In this document: in pieces, positions 16,953-26,399 of the stretch
How the letters are laid out: each line of letters starts with the position of its first letter
Numbering within the stretch: the stretch's first letter is position 1
DNA from: Bacteroides propionicifaciens DSM 19291 = JCM 14649
Lineage (GTDB): Bacteria; Bacteroidota; Bacteroidia; Bacteroidales; Bacteroidaceae
NCBI RefSeq assembly: GCF_000375405.1
Contig: NZ_AQWS01000005.1
Coordinates: 28,283-92,282, forward strand
Direction: 5' to 3'
DNA: 64,000 nt
Translations under genes and position numbers: made by a program
The notes under the pieces: model-generated
Database searches by the model: none
Told to the model about the DNA's origin: nothing
Seen by the model: the letters and a program-made list of their open reading frames with translations, nothing else

Positions 16953-18345
16953 ATTCAAGATTACCAACCATTTTTTCTGGTCGAACCCATTCATCAAACT
17001 GCTCAGCAGTGAGATATCCCGAATTAATAGCTTCTTGACGAAGAGTTGTACCATTTCGATGTGCTGATTTAGCAATGTGAGCAGCCTTTTCGTAACCAAT
17101 ATGTGTATTGAGTGCTGTAACTAGCATTAATGAATTATTGAGTAACTCTTCAATGCGGTCTTTATTGGCAGTAATTCCCTTTACACAGTTTTGGCTAAAA
17201 GAGCGTGCAGCATCTCCTAGGAGTTGCGCTGATTCCAAAAAATTAGCAGCCATTACAGGTTTGAATACGTTTAATTCATAATGACCATTCGCTCCAGCAA
17301 AAGATATTGTAGTTTGGTTGCCAATCACCTGAGCACAAACCATAGTTATGGCTTCATTCTGTGTTGGATTGACTTTGCCTGGCATGATTGATGAGCCGGG
17401 TTCATTTTCGGGTAGATGAATCTCACCAATCCCTGAACGAGGACCAGAACCCAGCATTCGGATATCTTGCGCTATCTTGAAATAGGCTACTGCCAGTTGG
17501 TTTAACGCTCCATGCGTGCTAACAATGGCATCGTTGGCCGCAAGTGCTTCAAACTTATTCGGTGCAGTAATAAAGGGGAGTCCCGTAAACTCAGCAATGT
17601 ATTGAGCCACTTTTAGATCATATCCTTTGGGTGCATTAAGTCCTGTACCTACTGCTGTTCCTCCCAAAGCAAGCTGAGATAGATGTGGCAGTGTAGCCTT
17701 AATGGCTGCTATTCCATTTTGCACCTGCATAGCATAACCAGAGAACTCCTGACCAAGTGTTAGCGGGGTGGCATCTTGTAGATGCGTTCGGCCAATCTTA
17801 ACAATCTGGCTAAATTCATCAGCTTTGCGGCTTAACTCTTTAAGAAGTTCTGTTGCTCCAGGAATCGTATTCTCTATTAGCTTTTTGTAGGCTGCAATAT
17901 TTAGAGCCGTAGGGTAGGTGTCGTTTGACGACTGCGATTTATTGACATCGTCGTTGGGGTGTATCGGACTTTTCTCTCCAAGTTTACCTCCTAGTAAGAC
18001 CCCAGCCCGCTTGGATATAACCTCGTTGACATTCATATTGGATTGTGTACCCGAACCTGTTTGCCAAATCACAAGTGGGAAATGTTCGTCTAGTTTGCCT
18101 GCTATGATTTCATCACAAACTTGAGCGATAATATCTCTTTTCTCTTTAGTGAGTACTCCTAAATCGTGATTGGTATAGGCTGCCGCTTTTTTGAGATAAC
18201 CAAAAGCATGAATAATCTCAAGTGGCATGGAGGCTGGTGCTCCTATTTTAAAATTGTTGCGTGAACGTTCGGTCTGTGCACCCCAATAACGGTCTGCAGG
18301 AACTCTAACTTCACCCATTGTGTCTTTCTCAATAATATAATCCAT
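16951..18345 (-). CDS. fumC: Fumarate hydratase class II
   Basis: This 464-residue protein has the fumarase/aspartase superfamily signature [16 protein letters not shown] and the class II fumarase N-terminus [23 protein letters not shown]. Other active-site motifs are [26 protein letters not shown] and [10 protein letters not shown]. It interconverts fumarate and malate. The N-terminus and [13 protein letters not shown] favour fumarase over aspartate ammonia-lyase. It lies 117 bases downstream of mazG on the same strand and may be cotranscribed. Confidence 0.94.
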   Translation of the reverse strand: MDYIIEKDTMGEVRVPADRYWGAQTERSRNNFKIGAPASMPLEIIHAFGYLKKAAAYTNHDLGVLTKEKRDIIAQVCDEIIAGKLDEHFPLVIWQTGSGTQSNMNVNEVISKRAGVLLGGKLGEKSPIHPNDDVNKSQSSNDTYPTALNIAAYKKLIENTIPGATELLKELSRKADEFSQIVKIGRTHLQDATPLTLGQEFSGYAMQVQNGIAAIKATLPHLSQLALGGTAVGTGLNAPKGYDLKVAQYIAEFTGLPFITAPNKFEALAANDAIVSTHGALNQLAVAYFKIAQDIRMLGSGPRSGIGEIHLPENEPGSSIMPGKVNPTQNEAITMVCAQVIGNQTTISFAGANGHYELNVFKPVMAANFLESAQLLGDAARSFSQNCVKGITANKDRIEELLNNSLMLVTALNTHIGYEKAAHIAKSAHRNGTTLRQEAINSGYLTAEQFDEWVRPEKMVGNLE

Positions 18346-18462
18346 AAAAATGATGTTTTAAGATGAATAGTTTGAATTATACTATTAACACTTAAAACAT
18401 CAAGTATGTTATGAATTATCCTATAATAGATAAATGTATGGCTCGGTTTTATCTCTTTTAGT

Positions 18463-19248
18463 CTATAAGCCTTTGGCCTTGGCTTCGTCCCAATATTGAT
18501 CCATCTCTTCAAGGCTCATGCCACTAAGTTGACGTCCTGATTTTAGTGTATGGTCTTCAAGATAGTTGAAACGACGAATAAATTTTTGATTGGTGAGTTC
18601 TAAGGCATTTTCGGGATTGATATCATATTTTCGTGCCGCATTAATTAGGCTGAAAAATAGATCGCCGAACTCTTTTTCCATCTCTTCCTTATTGAGGTTC
18701 TTGATTTGCTCCTCTAGCTCCGAAAACTCTTCACGAACCTTATCCCAAACCTGTTCTTTTTGCTCCCAGTCGAACCCAATATGACGAGCTTTATCTTGAA
18801 TGCGATAAGCTTTAATTAGAGCAGGTAGGGCAGCAGGCACTCCACTAAGTACGCGCTTATTTCCGTCTTTTTCTTTGAGTTTGAGTTGTTCCCAGTTATT
18901 TTCAACCTCGTCCGAATTGGCTACATCGGTATTGCCAAATACATGGGGGTGTCGGTAGATCAGTTTGTCGCAGAGTTTATCGCATACATCTTTAATGTCG
19001 AATTGCTCTTTTTCGGAGGCGATTTTGGCATAGAAGCCAATATGTAAAAGCACATCACCCAACTCTTTGCAGATTTCGAGTTCATTATTACGCATCAATG
19101 CCTCGCAAAGTTCGTAGGTTTCTTCTATTGTATTGGGACGAAGACTCTCGTTGGTTTGTTTTCTGTCCCACGGACATTTTACTCTCAATTCGTCTAGTAC
19201 ATCCAAAAAACGTCCGAATGCCTCTAACTTTTCTTCTCTAGTATGCAT
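18463..19248 (-). CDS. mazG: Nucleoside triphosphate pyrophosphohydrolase
   Basis: A 261-residue protein with the duplicated MazG layout. The first domain carries CPWDRKQTNESL and EETYELCEAL with the EExxE-type metal site and LGDVLLHIGFYAKIA. The second repeats it as KVREEFSELEEQI and KEFGDLFFSLINAAR. It hydrolyses NTPs to NMPs and pyrophosphate, cleaning up non-canonical nucleotides. Its length is that of the E. coli-type housekeeping enzyme, not of the short phage or toxin-linked forms. It is divergent from valS. Confidence 0.95.
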   Translation of the reverse strand: MHTREEKLEAFGRFLDVLDELRVKCPWDRKQTNESLRPNTIEETYELCEALMRNNELEICKELGDVLLHIGFYAKIASEKEQFDIKDVCDKLCDKLIYRHPHVFGNTDVANSDEVENNWEQLKLKEKDGNKRVLSGVPAALPALIKAYRIQDKARHIGFDWEQKEQVWDKVREEFSELEEQIKNLNKEEMEKEFGDLFFSLINAARKYDINPENALELTNQKFIRRFNYLEDHTLKSGRQLSGMSLEEMDQYWDEAKAKGL

Positions 19249-19289
19249 CTTTTTAAACTATTTATAGGGTCTTTATGTATCTGTCGGGG

Positions 19290-19339
19290 CAAAAGTACAT
19301 AATTGAAAGTCGTTATTCACTTTATATTTACTAATTTTG
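19290..19339. promoter_or_regulatory. Divergent -7 elements for mazG (minus) and valS (plus)
   Basis: CAAAAGTA at 19290-19297 reads TACTTTTG on the minus strand, about 41 bases before mazG. TAATTTTG at 19332-19339 lies 41 bases before valS. Both match TAnnTTTG; neither has a TTTG at the best -33 spacing. Confidence 0.5.
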
Positions 19340-19380
19340 CACTCTATAATATACCAATATATAATTGATTAAAATTTAAT

Positions 19381-22014
19381 ATGGAATTAGCAAGTAAGTA
19401 CAATCCCGCTAATGTTGAGGAGAAGTGGTACTCCTACTGGATGGATCACGATTTATTTAGTTCGAAACCCGATGGAAGAGAACCATATACCGTCGTCATT
19501 CCACCTCCAAACGTTACTGGAGTCTTGCACATGGGGCATATGTTGAACAATACGATTCAAGATATCTTAGTGCGTAGAGCTCGTATGCAGGGTAAAAATG
19601 CTTGTTGGGTTCCGGGCACAGACCATGCTTCAATTGCAACAGAGGCCAAAGTGGTAAACCGACTAGCAGAACAAGGTGTTAAAAAAACAGATCTAACCAG
19701 AGATGAGTTTCTTGAGCATGCTTGGGAGTGGACAGAAGAACACGGTGGCATTATTCTAAAGCAATTACGTCGCTTAGGAGCTTCTTGTGATTGGAATAGA
19801 ACCGCATTCACAATGGATGAGATCCGTAGCTCTAGTGTCTTGAAAGTTTTTGTAGACCTTTATAATAAAGGGATGATTTACAGAGGGGTTCGTATGGTAA
19901 ACTGGGACCCTGCAGCACTAACTGCGCTTTCTGACGAAGAAGTGATTCACAAAGAAGAGAAAAGTAAACTCTACTATCTTAAATATAAAGTTGAAGGCGA
20001 AGCTGGATATGCAACCGTTGCAACGACTCGTCCTGAAACTATTATGGGTGACACTGCTATGTGTATTAACCCAAATGACCCCAAAAATGAACATCTCAAG
20101 GGTAAAAAAGTAATTGTACCTCTGGTAGGTAGAGTTATACCAGTTATTGAAGACGATTATGTTGATATTGAGTTTGGTACAGGTTGCTTAAAAGTAACTC
20201 CTGCTCACGATGTAAACGATTATATGCTTGGTGAGAAACATAACCTAGCTAGTATTGATATCTTCAATGATAACGGAACATTAAGTGAAGCTGCTGGGCT
20301 TTACGTGGGGCAAGATCGTTTTGAGGTGCGTAAACAAATTGTGAAAGACCTTGAAGCTGCTGACTTATTGCTTAAAGTCGAAGAATATACCAATAAAGTG
20401 GGTTATTCTGAGCGTACTCACGTTGTTATTGAGCCAAAGTTGTCTATGCAGTGGTTCTTGAAGATGGAAGATTTGGCTGAAAAAGCATTGACTCCTGTAA
20501 TGAACGAAGATATTCGTTTCTATCCAGAGAAATACAAGAATACTTACCGTCACTGGATGGAAAATATCCGTGATTGGTGTATTAGCCGTCAGCTTTGGTG
20601 GGGACATCGTATTCCTGCTTATTACCTTCCTGAGGGTGGTTATGTTGTAGCTGACACCGAGGAAGAAGCTTTAAAGTTGGCTCGCGAGAAATCGGGTAAT
20701 CCAGCTTTAACTATGGCCGATCTTCGTCAAGACGAAGATTGTCTAGATACTTGGTTTTCTTCTTGGTTATGGCCGATCTCTTTATTTGATGGAATCAATA
20801 ATCCAGGCAACAAAGAGATGGACTATTATTATCCAACATCTGACTTAGTGACAGGTCCTGATATTATTTTCTTCTGGGTAGCACGTATGATTATGGCAGG
20901 CTACGAGTACGAAAATAAGATGCCATTTAAGAATGTTTACTTTACTGGTATCGTTCGTGATGCTAAGGGCCGTAAGATGTCCAAATCACTGGGTAATTCA
21001 CCCGACCCAATCGAACTAATCGACCAATACGGTGCTGATGGTGTACGTATGGGGATGATGCTTACAGCACCTGCAGGTAATGATATTCCTTTCGATACGG
21101 CACTTTGTGAGCAGGGACGTAACTTTAATAATAAAATCTGGAACTCCTTCCGCCTGATTCAAGGTTGGGAGATTGATAAAGATCTAGAGCAAACTGAGGT
21201 TTCTAAATTGGCTACTGCTTGGTTTGAAAGCAAGCTCAACGAAACTATAATCGAGGTTGATGAGCTGTTTGCCAAATATAGATTAAGTGAAGCTTTAATG
21301 GTTATCTATAAGCTATTCTGGGATGAGTTCTCATCTTGGTACTTAGAACTTATTAAACCAGGTTTCAGCCAACCTATTGATGCTAAAACTTACGCTTCGA
21401 CACTTTCATTCTTTGAGAGCTTATTGAAACTCTTACATCCATTTATGCCTTTTATCACCGAAGAATTATGGCAAGCTATGGAACCAAGAGCTAAGGGAGC
21501 TAGTTTGATGGTTCAACAAATGAGTAGCTCTAAGGTAATCAACAAAGAGTTATTGGATAATATTGACATCGTAAAAGATATTATTGGTCACGTGCGTACC
21601 ATTAGAGCACAAAAGAACATTTCTCTAAAAGATGCTCTTGAGCTTAATATCTTAGGCACTAACCCTGTAATTGGCTTCAATTCAATCGTAGAGAAGATTG
21701 CTAATGTCTCGGCTATCCAGGAGGTTGAAAATCACTTAGACGGCTCGGCTACCTTTATGGTAAGAACATTCGAGTTGAGTATACCGCTATCGGGTGCAAT
21801 CGATGTTGATGCCGAAATCCAGAAACTTGAGTTAGAACTTAAGCATAAGCGAGGATTCCTGCAAGGTGTAATTAAGAAGCTTAGCAACGAGCGTTTTGTG
21901 GCTAGTGCTCCAGCACAGGTTGTAGACCTTGAGAATAAGAAAAAAGCAGATGCTGAAAGCATCATTAAATCGCTAGAAGAGAACATCAAGTCGCTGAGAG
22001 ATTCTCAGAAATAA
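19381..22014 (+). CDS. valS: Valyl-tRNA synthetase
   Basis: This 877-residue class I synthetase has the HIGH-type motif in [16 protein letters not shown] and the KMSKS motif in [14 protein letters not shown]. The CP1 editing domain contains [15 protein letters not shown] and [23 protein letters not shown] is typical of ValRS. The C-terminus (last 70 residues) is the coiled-coil arm that contacts tRNA ([20 protein letters not shown]). It charges tRNA-Val and edits threonine. It stands alone, with a terminator 40 bases after the stop codon. Confidence 0.98.
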   Translation: MELASKYNPANVEEKWYSYWMDHDLFSSKPDGREPYTVVIPPPNVTGVLHMGHMLNNTIQDILVRRARMQGKNACWVPGTDHASIATEAKVVNRLAEQGVKKTDLTRDEFLEHAWEWTEEHGGIILKQLRRLGASCDWNRTAFTMDEIRSSSVLKVFVDLYNKGMIYRGVRMVNWDPAALTALSDEEVIHKEEKSKLYYLKYKVEGEAGYATVATTRPETIMGDTAMCINPNDPKNEHLKGKKVIVPLVGRVIPVIEDDYVDIEFGTGCLKVTPAHDVNDYMLGEKHNLASIDIFNDNGTLSEAAGLYVGQDRFEVRKQIVKDLEAADLLLKVEEYTNKVGYSERTHVVIEPKLSMQWFLKMEDLAEKALTPVMNEDIRFYPEKYKNTYRHWMENIRDWCISRQLWWGHRIPAYYLPEGGYVVADTEEEALKLAREKSGNPALTMADLRQDEDCLDTWFSSWLWPISLFDGINNPGNKEMDYYYPTSDLVTGPDIIFFWVARMIMAGYEYENKMPFKNVYFTGIVRDAKGRKMSKSLGNSPDPIELIDQYGADGVRMGMMLTAPAGNDIPFDTALCEQGRNFNNKIWNSFRLIQGWEIDKDLEQTEVSKLATAWFESKLNETIIEVDELFAKYRLSEALMVIYKLFWDEFSSWYLELIKPGFSQPIDAKTYASTLSFFESLLKLLHPFMPFITEELWQAMEPRAKGASLMVQQMSSSKVINKELLDNIDIVKDIIGHVRTIRAQKNISLKDALELNILGTNPVIGFNSIVEKIANVSAIQEVENHLDGSATFMVRTFELSIPLSGAIDVDAEIQKLELELKHKRGFLQGVIKKLSNERFVASAPAQVVDLENKKKADAESIIKSLEENIKSLRDSQK

Positions 22015-22051
22015 GAAGTTTTTTCAGCTCTTTTTCTTGAAAATAATTATG

Positions 22052-22089
22052 AAAGTCCTGTAGAGTTTTTACTTTACAGGACTTTTTTA
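22052..22089 (+). terminator. valS terminator
   Basis: Arms AAGTCCTGTA and TACAGGACTT with a T-rich loop are followed by TTTTTAT. Confidence 0.85.
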
Positions 22090-22181
22090 TTTGTGCGAGC
22101 CTCAAAGTCTCAAAAAAATAGTTATTTTAGATTCGCTTAGCATTTAACGCTGAGTAGATATACTAAAAACAAAACATCATT

Positions 22182-22457
22182 ATGATTCGAATAAATGTAT
22201 TTATCCAAGTAGAGAGTTCAGGAAAAGCAAAGTTTTTAGAGTTAGCAAAAGAATTGGTAGAGAAGTCTTTGGCTGATGAAGGCTGCATTGCTTACGACTT
22301 GTTTGAAAGTTCAACTCGCTCGGATGTCTTTATGATTTGTGAGACTTGGCAAGATGAGGCTTCACTCAAAGCACATTCTAGTTCAGCACATTTTATTTCT
22401 CTACTTCCAGAGTTAGAAAAGTATGCAAAAATGAAGATTGAAAAACTTCACTTCTAA
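22182..22457 (+). CDS. Antibiotic biosynthesis monooxygenase (ABM) domain protein, YgiN-like
   Basis: A 91-residue single-domain protein with the ferredoxin-like ABM fold: strand INVFIQV, a helix to EKSLADEGCIAYDLFES, then FMICETWQDEASLKAHSSSAHF, which is the characteristic (E)xWxDxxALxxHxxSxHF motif. Relatives act as cofactor-free quinol monooxygenases or in heme degradation; the substrate cannot be inferred here. It is monocistronic, preceded by the valS terminator. Confidence 0.88.
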   Translation: MIRINVFIQVESSGKAKFLELAKELVEKSLADEGCIAYDLFESSTRSDVFMICETWQDEASLKAHSSSAHFISLLPELEKYAKMKIEKLHF

Positions 22458-22519
22458 GTTCAGAGCAAACTTGCTCTAACCGTAAATATTTAAGCGTATC
22501 TCGTTGACTCAAGATGCGT

Positions 22520-22655
22520 TTATTTTTATCCCCTGTAGGCACGACTTAGTGCAATATAGCTAACGAGTAAGTCGTTTGGGTATTGGCAGTAGGTCGGAGC
22601 AAGGTGATGAGCCTTTGGTTTTCAAGGATGGCAACCGAGCCTTTGGGCTAAATGC
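22520..22655 (+). other. Structured, G+C-richer gap; candidate non-coding RNA
   Basis: The stretch between the ABM gene and the terminator at 22656 has no convincing reading frame and is visibly richer in G and C than other gaps here. It contains an 8-bp inverted repeat (ACGACTTA at 22541-22548, TAAGTCGT at 22568-22575), a direct repeat GAGCCTTTGG at 22609-22618 and 22637-22646, and a small AGCC-TTT-GGGCT-like hairpin near 22638-22650. A strong terminator follows directly. No consensus promoter was found, so an untranslated 3' extension of the ABM transcript is the alternative. Confidence 0.35.
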
Positions 22656-22693
22656 AAAACGGCGAGATGCATTTTTGTGCATCTCGCCGTTTT
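22656..22693. terminator. Strong hairpin terminator before the convergent DUF3127 gene
   Basis: Perfect arms AAAACGGCGAGATGCA and TGCATCTCGCCGTTTT around a short T-rich loop. A/T tracts on both sides make it usable from both strands. Confidence 0.88.
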
Positions 22694-22712
22694 CATATCT
22701 GTATTTCTTGTT

Positions 22713-23075
22713 TTAGAAAGGAAGATCATCTGTGTCGCTTCCTTGTAGGAAGTCGGGCATTTCAGTTGGTGCTGGTGGAGGCAAAGGCTCACCAGGAGCA
22801 CTTGCTGCTACGCGTTCTACTCTCCAAGCACGCACACTATTAAACCATCTACCTTGCCACTCTCTTGCGTCGATATCAAAAGATATAGTTAGTTCTTCGC
22901 CCATTTTAATATCAAACTGTTTAATTTTATCCTCGCCGAAAATGTCAAAACACATTTTCTTAGGATACATTTCATTGCTCTCAGCTACATACTCTTGTAC
23001 CATCCAAGCATTTCCAGTTTTAGAAGTTCCACTTTTAACGGGGAGAACAGCTATGATTTTTCCAGTAAATTCCAT
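22713..23075 (-). CDS. DUF3127 protein with SSB-like acidic tail
   Basis: A 120-residue protein. The first 85 residues form the DUF3127 domain (MEFTGKIIAVLPVKSGTSKT, FDIFGEDKIKQF), with an OB-fold-like strand pattern. A Pro/Ala-rich linker follows, and the protein ends SDTDDLPF. An acidic tail ending in PF is the feature by which bacterial single-strand DNA-binding proteins recruit repair proteins, so a role in single-stranded nucleic acid binding is a reasonable inference. The gene is divergent from dnaN, with about 180 bases between them. Confidence 0.85.
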   Translation of the reverse strand: MEFTGKIIAVLPVKSGTSKTGNAWMVQEYVAESNEMYPKKMCFDIFGEDKIKQFDIKMGEELTISFDIDAREWQGRWFNSVRAWRVERVAASAPGEPLPPPAPTEMPDFLQGSDTDDLPF

Positions 23076-23186
23076 TCTATTTTGTATTTTTAATTCGTTC
23101 TGCGAAGTTACGATAATTAGTGAAAGATACCAATCTGTAAAAGCCTTTTTTAATAGGTTAAATTATTACGGGACAATCTTTTTTTG

Positions 23187-23194
23187 TAACTTTG
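23187..23194 (+). promoter_or_regulatory. -7 element (TAACTTTG) for the dnaN operon
   Basis: TAACTTTG matches TAnnTTTG, 59 bases before the dnaN ATG. No TTTG is found at -33, so the promoter is only half supported. Confidence 0.5.
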
Positions 23195-23253
23195 TATAGA
23201 CTATAGATTATAATATAATAATTACATATAGATAATATTTAACACCCATAGAT

Positions 23254-24378
23254 ATGAAGTTTATCGTTTCTAGTGCTGCATTATACAGTCACTTACAAGC
23301 TGTAAGTCGTGTAATTAATAGTAAAAATGCATTGCCCATTTTGGATTGTTTCTTGTTTCAACTCCAACAAGGTATTCTCTCTGTAACTGTATCAGATAGT
23401 GAAACAACCATGCAAACCTCAATTCCTGTAATTGAAAGTGTTACTGAAGGCAAAATAGCTATTACTGCGAAGACATTATTGGATGCTTTGAAGGAGATTC
23501 CCGAACAGCCATTGACATTTAGTGTTGATTCAGCAACGCTAGAAGTTACTGTAACCTACCAAAATGGTCAGTACAGCTTGATGGGTCAAAATGGAGATGA
23601 ATATCCTCAGGCTACTGCTCTTTCAGCTGAGGCTGTAAAATTCACTATGCCCGTTGATGCATTGCTTACAGGTATTAACAGAACTGTATATGCTACTGCC
23701 GACGATGAGTTACGCCCAGTTATGAATGGTATCTATTTTGATATTACTCAAGAAGACATCACTATGGTAGCTTCTGATGGTCATAAACTTGTGCGTTGCC
23801 AAGTATTAGATGCTAAAGGCTCAGACAGAGCTGCATTTATCTTGCCTAAGAAGCCTGCAAATCTGTTGAAGAATATCCTTCCTAAAGAACAAGGTGAGGT
23901 AACCATTGCTTTCGACGAAAGAAATGCAGTATTCGAATTGGGTAACTACCATATGATTTGCCGTCTGATTGAAGGACGCTATCCCAATTATAACTCGGTA
24001 ATCCCAAAAGACAACCCCTTTAAAGTAACCGTTGACCGTGCTTCACTAATTGGTGCATTGCGTCGTGTTGCTATTTTCTCTTCTCAGGCAAGTAGCTTGG
24101 TGAAGTTGAATATCAAACCGGGCAGTATTAATATCTCTGCTCAAGACATTGATTTCTCTACTTCTGCTGAAGAGTCATTGCCATGCCAATATTCAGATTC
24201 AGAAATGAGCATTGGTTTTAAATCGACTTTCTTGATAGATATTCTTTCAAACATCTCATCTGCTGAAGTGATTTTAGAATTGGCCGATCCTTCTCGCGCA
24301 GGCTTAATTGTTCCTGTAGAGCAAGAAGAAGGTGAGAAACTACTAACACTTTTAATGCCAATGATGCTTAACGACTAA
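23254..24378 (+). CDS. dnaN: DNA polymerase III subunit beta (sliding clamp)
   Basis: This 374-residue protein has the three-domain clamp layout. Visible family phrases are LQAVSRVINSKNALPILDCFLF, YATADDELRPVMNGIYFDI, TMVASDGHKLVRC and IEGRYPNYNSVIPKDNPF, and the C-terminal peptide-binding pocket ends LLTLLMPMMLND. It tethers replicative polymerase to DNA. It is the first gene of a run (dnaN, exonuclease, coaBC, recN, rlmB, TPR protein) with gaps of no more than about 50 bases. dnaA is not adjacent, so this is not a dnaA-dnaN origin locus. Confidence 0.97.
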   Translation: MKFIVSSAALYSHLQAVSRVINSKNALPILDCFLFQLQQGILSVTVSDSETTMQTSIPVIESVTEGKIAITAKTLLDALKEIPEQPLTFSVDSATLEVTVTYQNGQYSLMGQNGDEYPQATALSAEAVKFTMPVDALLTGINRTVYATADDELRPVMNGIYFDITQEDITMVASDGHKLVRCQVLDAKGSDRAAFILPKKPANLLKNILPKEQGEVTIAFDERNAVFELGNYHMICRLIEGRYPNYNSVIPKDNPFKVTVDRASLIGALRRVAIFSSQASSLVKLNIKPGSINISAQDIDFSTSAEESLPCQYSDSEMSIGFKSTFLIDILSNISSAEVILELADPSRAGLIVPVEQEEGEKLLTLLMPMMLND

Positions 24379-24404
24379 GTTTAAGCAAGCATAAAACATA
24401 CAAA

Positions 24405-25175
24405 ATGAAATTAAACCTGAAAAACCCTATAGTATTCTTTGACTTAGAAACTACAGGTACCAATATAAACTCAGATCGCATTGTTGAAATTTGTTACCTT
24501 AAGGTTCACCCTAATGGTAATGAAGAGGCTAAAACCTTGCGCATTAATCCAGAAATGCCCATTCCTGCAGAATCTTCTGCTATTCATGGCATATACGATA
24601 AAGACATTGTGGATTGCCCCACGTTCAAAGAAGTAGCCAAGAATATTGCCAAAGATATCGAAGGATCTGATTTGGCAGGGTTTAACTCAAATCGCTTTGA
24701 TATTCCTGTTTTAGTTGAGGAATTTCTTCGTGCAGGAGTTGATATTGATTTGAGCAAGCGCAAGTTTGTAGATGTTCAGGTGATATTTCACAAAATGGAA
24801 CAAAGAACACTCTCTGCAGCCTATAAATTCTATTGCGGCAAGAGCCTTGACGATGCACATTCAGCTGAGGCCGATACGCGTGCCACTTACGAGGTGTTGA
24901 AGTCTCAACTTGACCGTTACGAAGATCTTGAAAATGATATTGCTTTCTTAGCCGATTTTTCGAGCTTCAATAAGAATGTGGATTTTGCAGGTCGCATGAT
25001 TTTTGATGAAAACGGAGTTGAAGTGTTCAACTTTGGTAAATACAAAGGTCAGCCTGTAGCGGAGGTTTTAAAAAAAGACTTGGGTTATTTTAGCTGGATG
25101 TTAAATAATGATTTTACGCTCAACACCAAAGCTGAATTGACTAAAATTAAACTTAGAGAATTAACTGGACAGTAA
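24405..25175 (+). CDS. DnaQ-like 3'-5' exonuclease
   Basis: A 256-residue protein. The N-terminal 175 residues form a DEDDh exonuclease: D13-x-E15 in FFDLETTGTN, the second acidic motif in LAGFNSNRFDIPVL, and HSAEADTRATYEVL. The C-terminal part (FNFGKYKGQPVAEVLKKDLG) is a small domain found in exonuclease X-type proteins. It may proofread or act in repair; its place right after dnaN suggests a link to replication. Its stop codon overlaps the coaBC start by one base (TAATG), so translation is coupled. Confidence 0.9.
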   Translation: MKLNLKNPIVFFDLETTGTNINSDRIVEICYLKVHPNGNEEAKTLRINPEMPIPAESSAIHGIYDKDIVDCPTFKEVAKNIAKDIEGSDLAGFNSNRFDIPVLVEEFLRAGVDIDLSKRKFVDVQVIFHKMEQRTLSAAYKFYCGKSLDDAHSAEADTRATYEVLKSQLDRYEDLENDIAFLADFSSFNKNVDFAGRMIFDENGVEVFNFGKYKGQPVAEVLKKDLGYFSWMLNNDFTLNTKAELTKIKLRELTGQ

Positions 25176-26371
25176 TGTTGAAAGGTAAAAAAATTATATT
25201 AGGCATAACAGGTAGCATTGCTGCCTATAAAGCCTGTCTAATTATTCGAGGCTTAATCAAAAAAGGAGCCGAGGTGCAGGTGGTGATTACCCCTGCTGGC
25301 AAAGAGTTTATAACTCCTATTACGTTATCGGCTTTAACGAGTAAACCTGTGATCAGTGAGTTTTTTGCTCAAAAAGATGGTAGTTGGAACAGTCATGTTG
25401 ATTTAGGTCTTTGGGCAGATGCTATGCTTATTGCTCCAGCTACTGCTTCAACTCTGGGTAAGATGGCCAATGGGGTAGCTGATAATATGCTTATCACTAC
25501 TTATTTATCTGCAAAGTCGCAAGTTTTTATTGCTCCTGCAATGGACCTTGATATGTTTGCACACCCTTCGACACATCGTAACTTAGACACCCTACGTTCG
25601 TATGGTGATATTATCATTGAACCTACATCTGGTGAACTTGCTAGTCACTTGGTAGGCAAAGGACGTATGGAAGATCCCGATAACATCATTGCTGTGCTGG
25701 AGGACTACTTCGTAAAGCAAGCAGATTTGAAAGGCAAAAATGTGCTAATAACTGCAGGCCCAACATACGAACAAATTGACCCCGTTCGCTTTATTGGAAA
25801 TTACTCTTCAGGTAAAATGGGCTTTGCTATTGCTCAAGAATGCGCCAATCGGGGAGCCAATGTGACTTTAGTTACAGGACCAGTCCAACTAAAACTTGAT
25901 CATCCTAACATCAAGCGTATTGATGTTTCTTCGGCTCAGCAGATGTTTGAGGTGGCAGTAGAAACCTTCCCGAAAATGGATGTTGCTATCCTTTCAGCCG
26001 CTGTAGCTGATTATACACCAGCTGTGGCTGCCGATCAAAAAATGAAACGTATAGAGGGTGAGGCACTCAATCTGTATCTAAAACCCACCAAAGATATTGC
26101 TGCACACTTGGGCAAACTTAAAACCAAAGACCAGCGTATTGTTGGTTTTGCTTTAGAAACCAATGACGAAGAGTCACATGCAAAAGGCAAGTTGGAGAAG
26201 AAAAACTTCGACTTTATTGTGCTCAACTCTTTGCAAGATAAAGGAGCAGGATTCCAATGTGATACCAATAAGATTTATCTTATTGATAGGTCCACCAAAA
26301 CGGAATTCCCTTTAAAATCGAAGCCTGAAGTTGCAGAGGATATAATAAATCGTTTGGTAGAGATTCTTTAA
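25175..26371 (+). CDS. coaBC: Bifunctional phosphopantothenoylcysteine decarboxylase / phosphopantothenate-cysteine ligase
   Basis: A 398-residue fusion. The CoaC flavoprotein half (residues 1-185) has GITGSIAAYKACLIIRGL and the PAMDLDMFAHPS segment with the active-site region. The CoaB half begins LKGKNVLITAGPTYEQIDPV, with IGNYSSGKMGFAIA, LSAAVADYTP and KKNFDFIVLNSL. It converts 4'-phosphopantothenate and cysteine to 4'-phosphopantetheine in coenzyme A synthesis. Length and order are standard. It overlaps the exonuclease gene by one base. Confidence 0.96.
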   Translation: MLKGKKIILGITGSIAAYKACLIIRGLIKKGAEVQVVITPAGKEFITPITLSALTSKPVISEFFAQKDGSWNSHVDLGLWADAMLIAPATASTLGKMANGVADNMLITTYLSAKSQVFIAPAMDLDMFAHPSTHRNLDTLRSYGDIIIEPTSGELASHLVGKGRMEDPDNIIAVLEDYFVKQADLKGKNVLITAGPTYEQIDPVRFIGNYSSGKMGFAIAQECANRGANVTLVTGPVQLKLDHPNIKRIDVSSAQQMFEVAVETFPKMDVAILSAAVADYTPAVAADQKMKRIEGEALNLYLKPTKDIAAHLGKLKTKDQRIVGFALETNDEESHAKGKLEKKNFDFIVLNSLQDKGAGFQCDTNKIYLIDRSTKTEFPLKSKPEVAEDIINRLVEIL

Positions 26372-26399
26372 ATCTGATTATACAGTAAAGTCTAAATTT

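Noticed and set aside
16951..18345. Aspartate ammonia-lyase instead of fumarase
   Set aside because: Both share [11 protein letters not shown], but the N-terminus and length match class II fumarase better.
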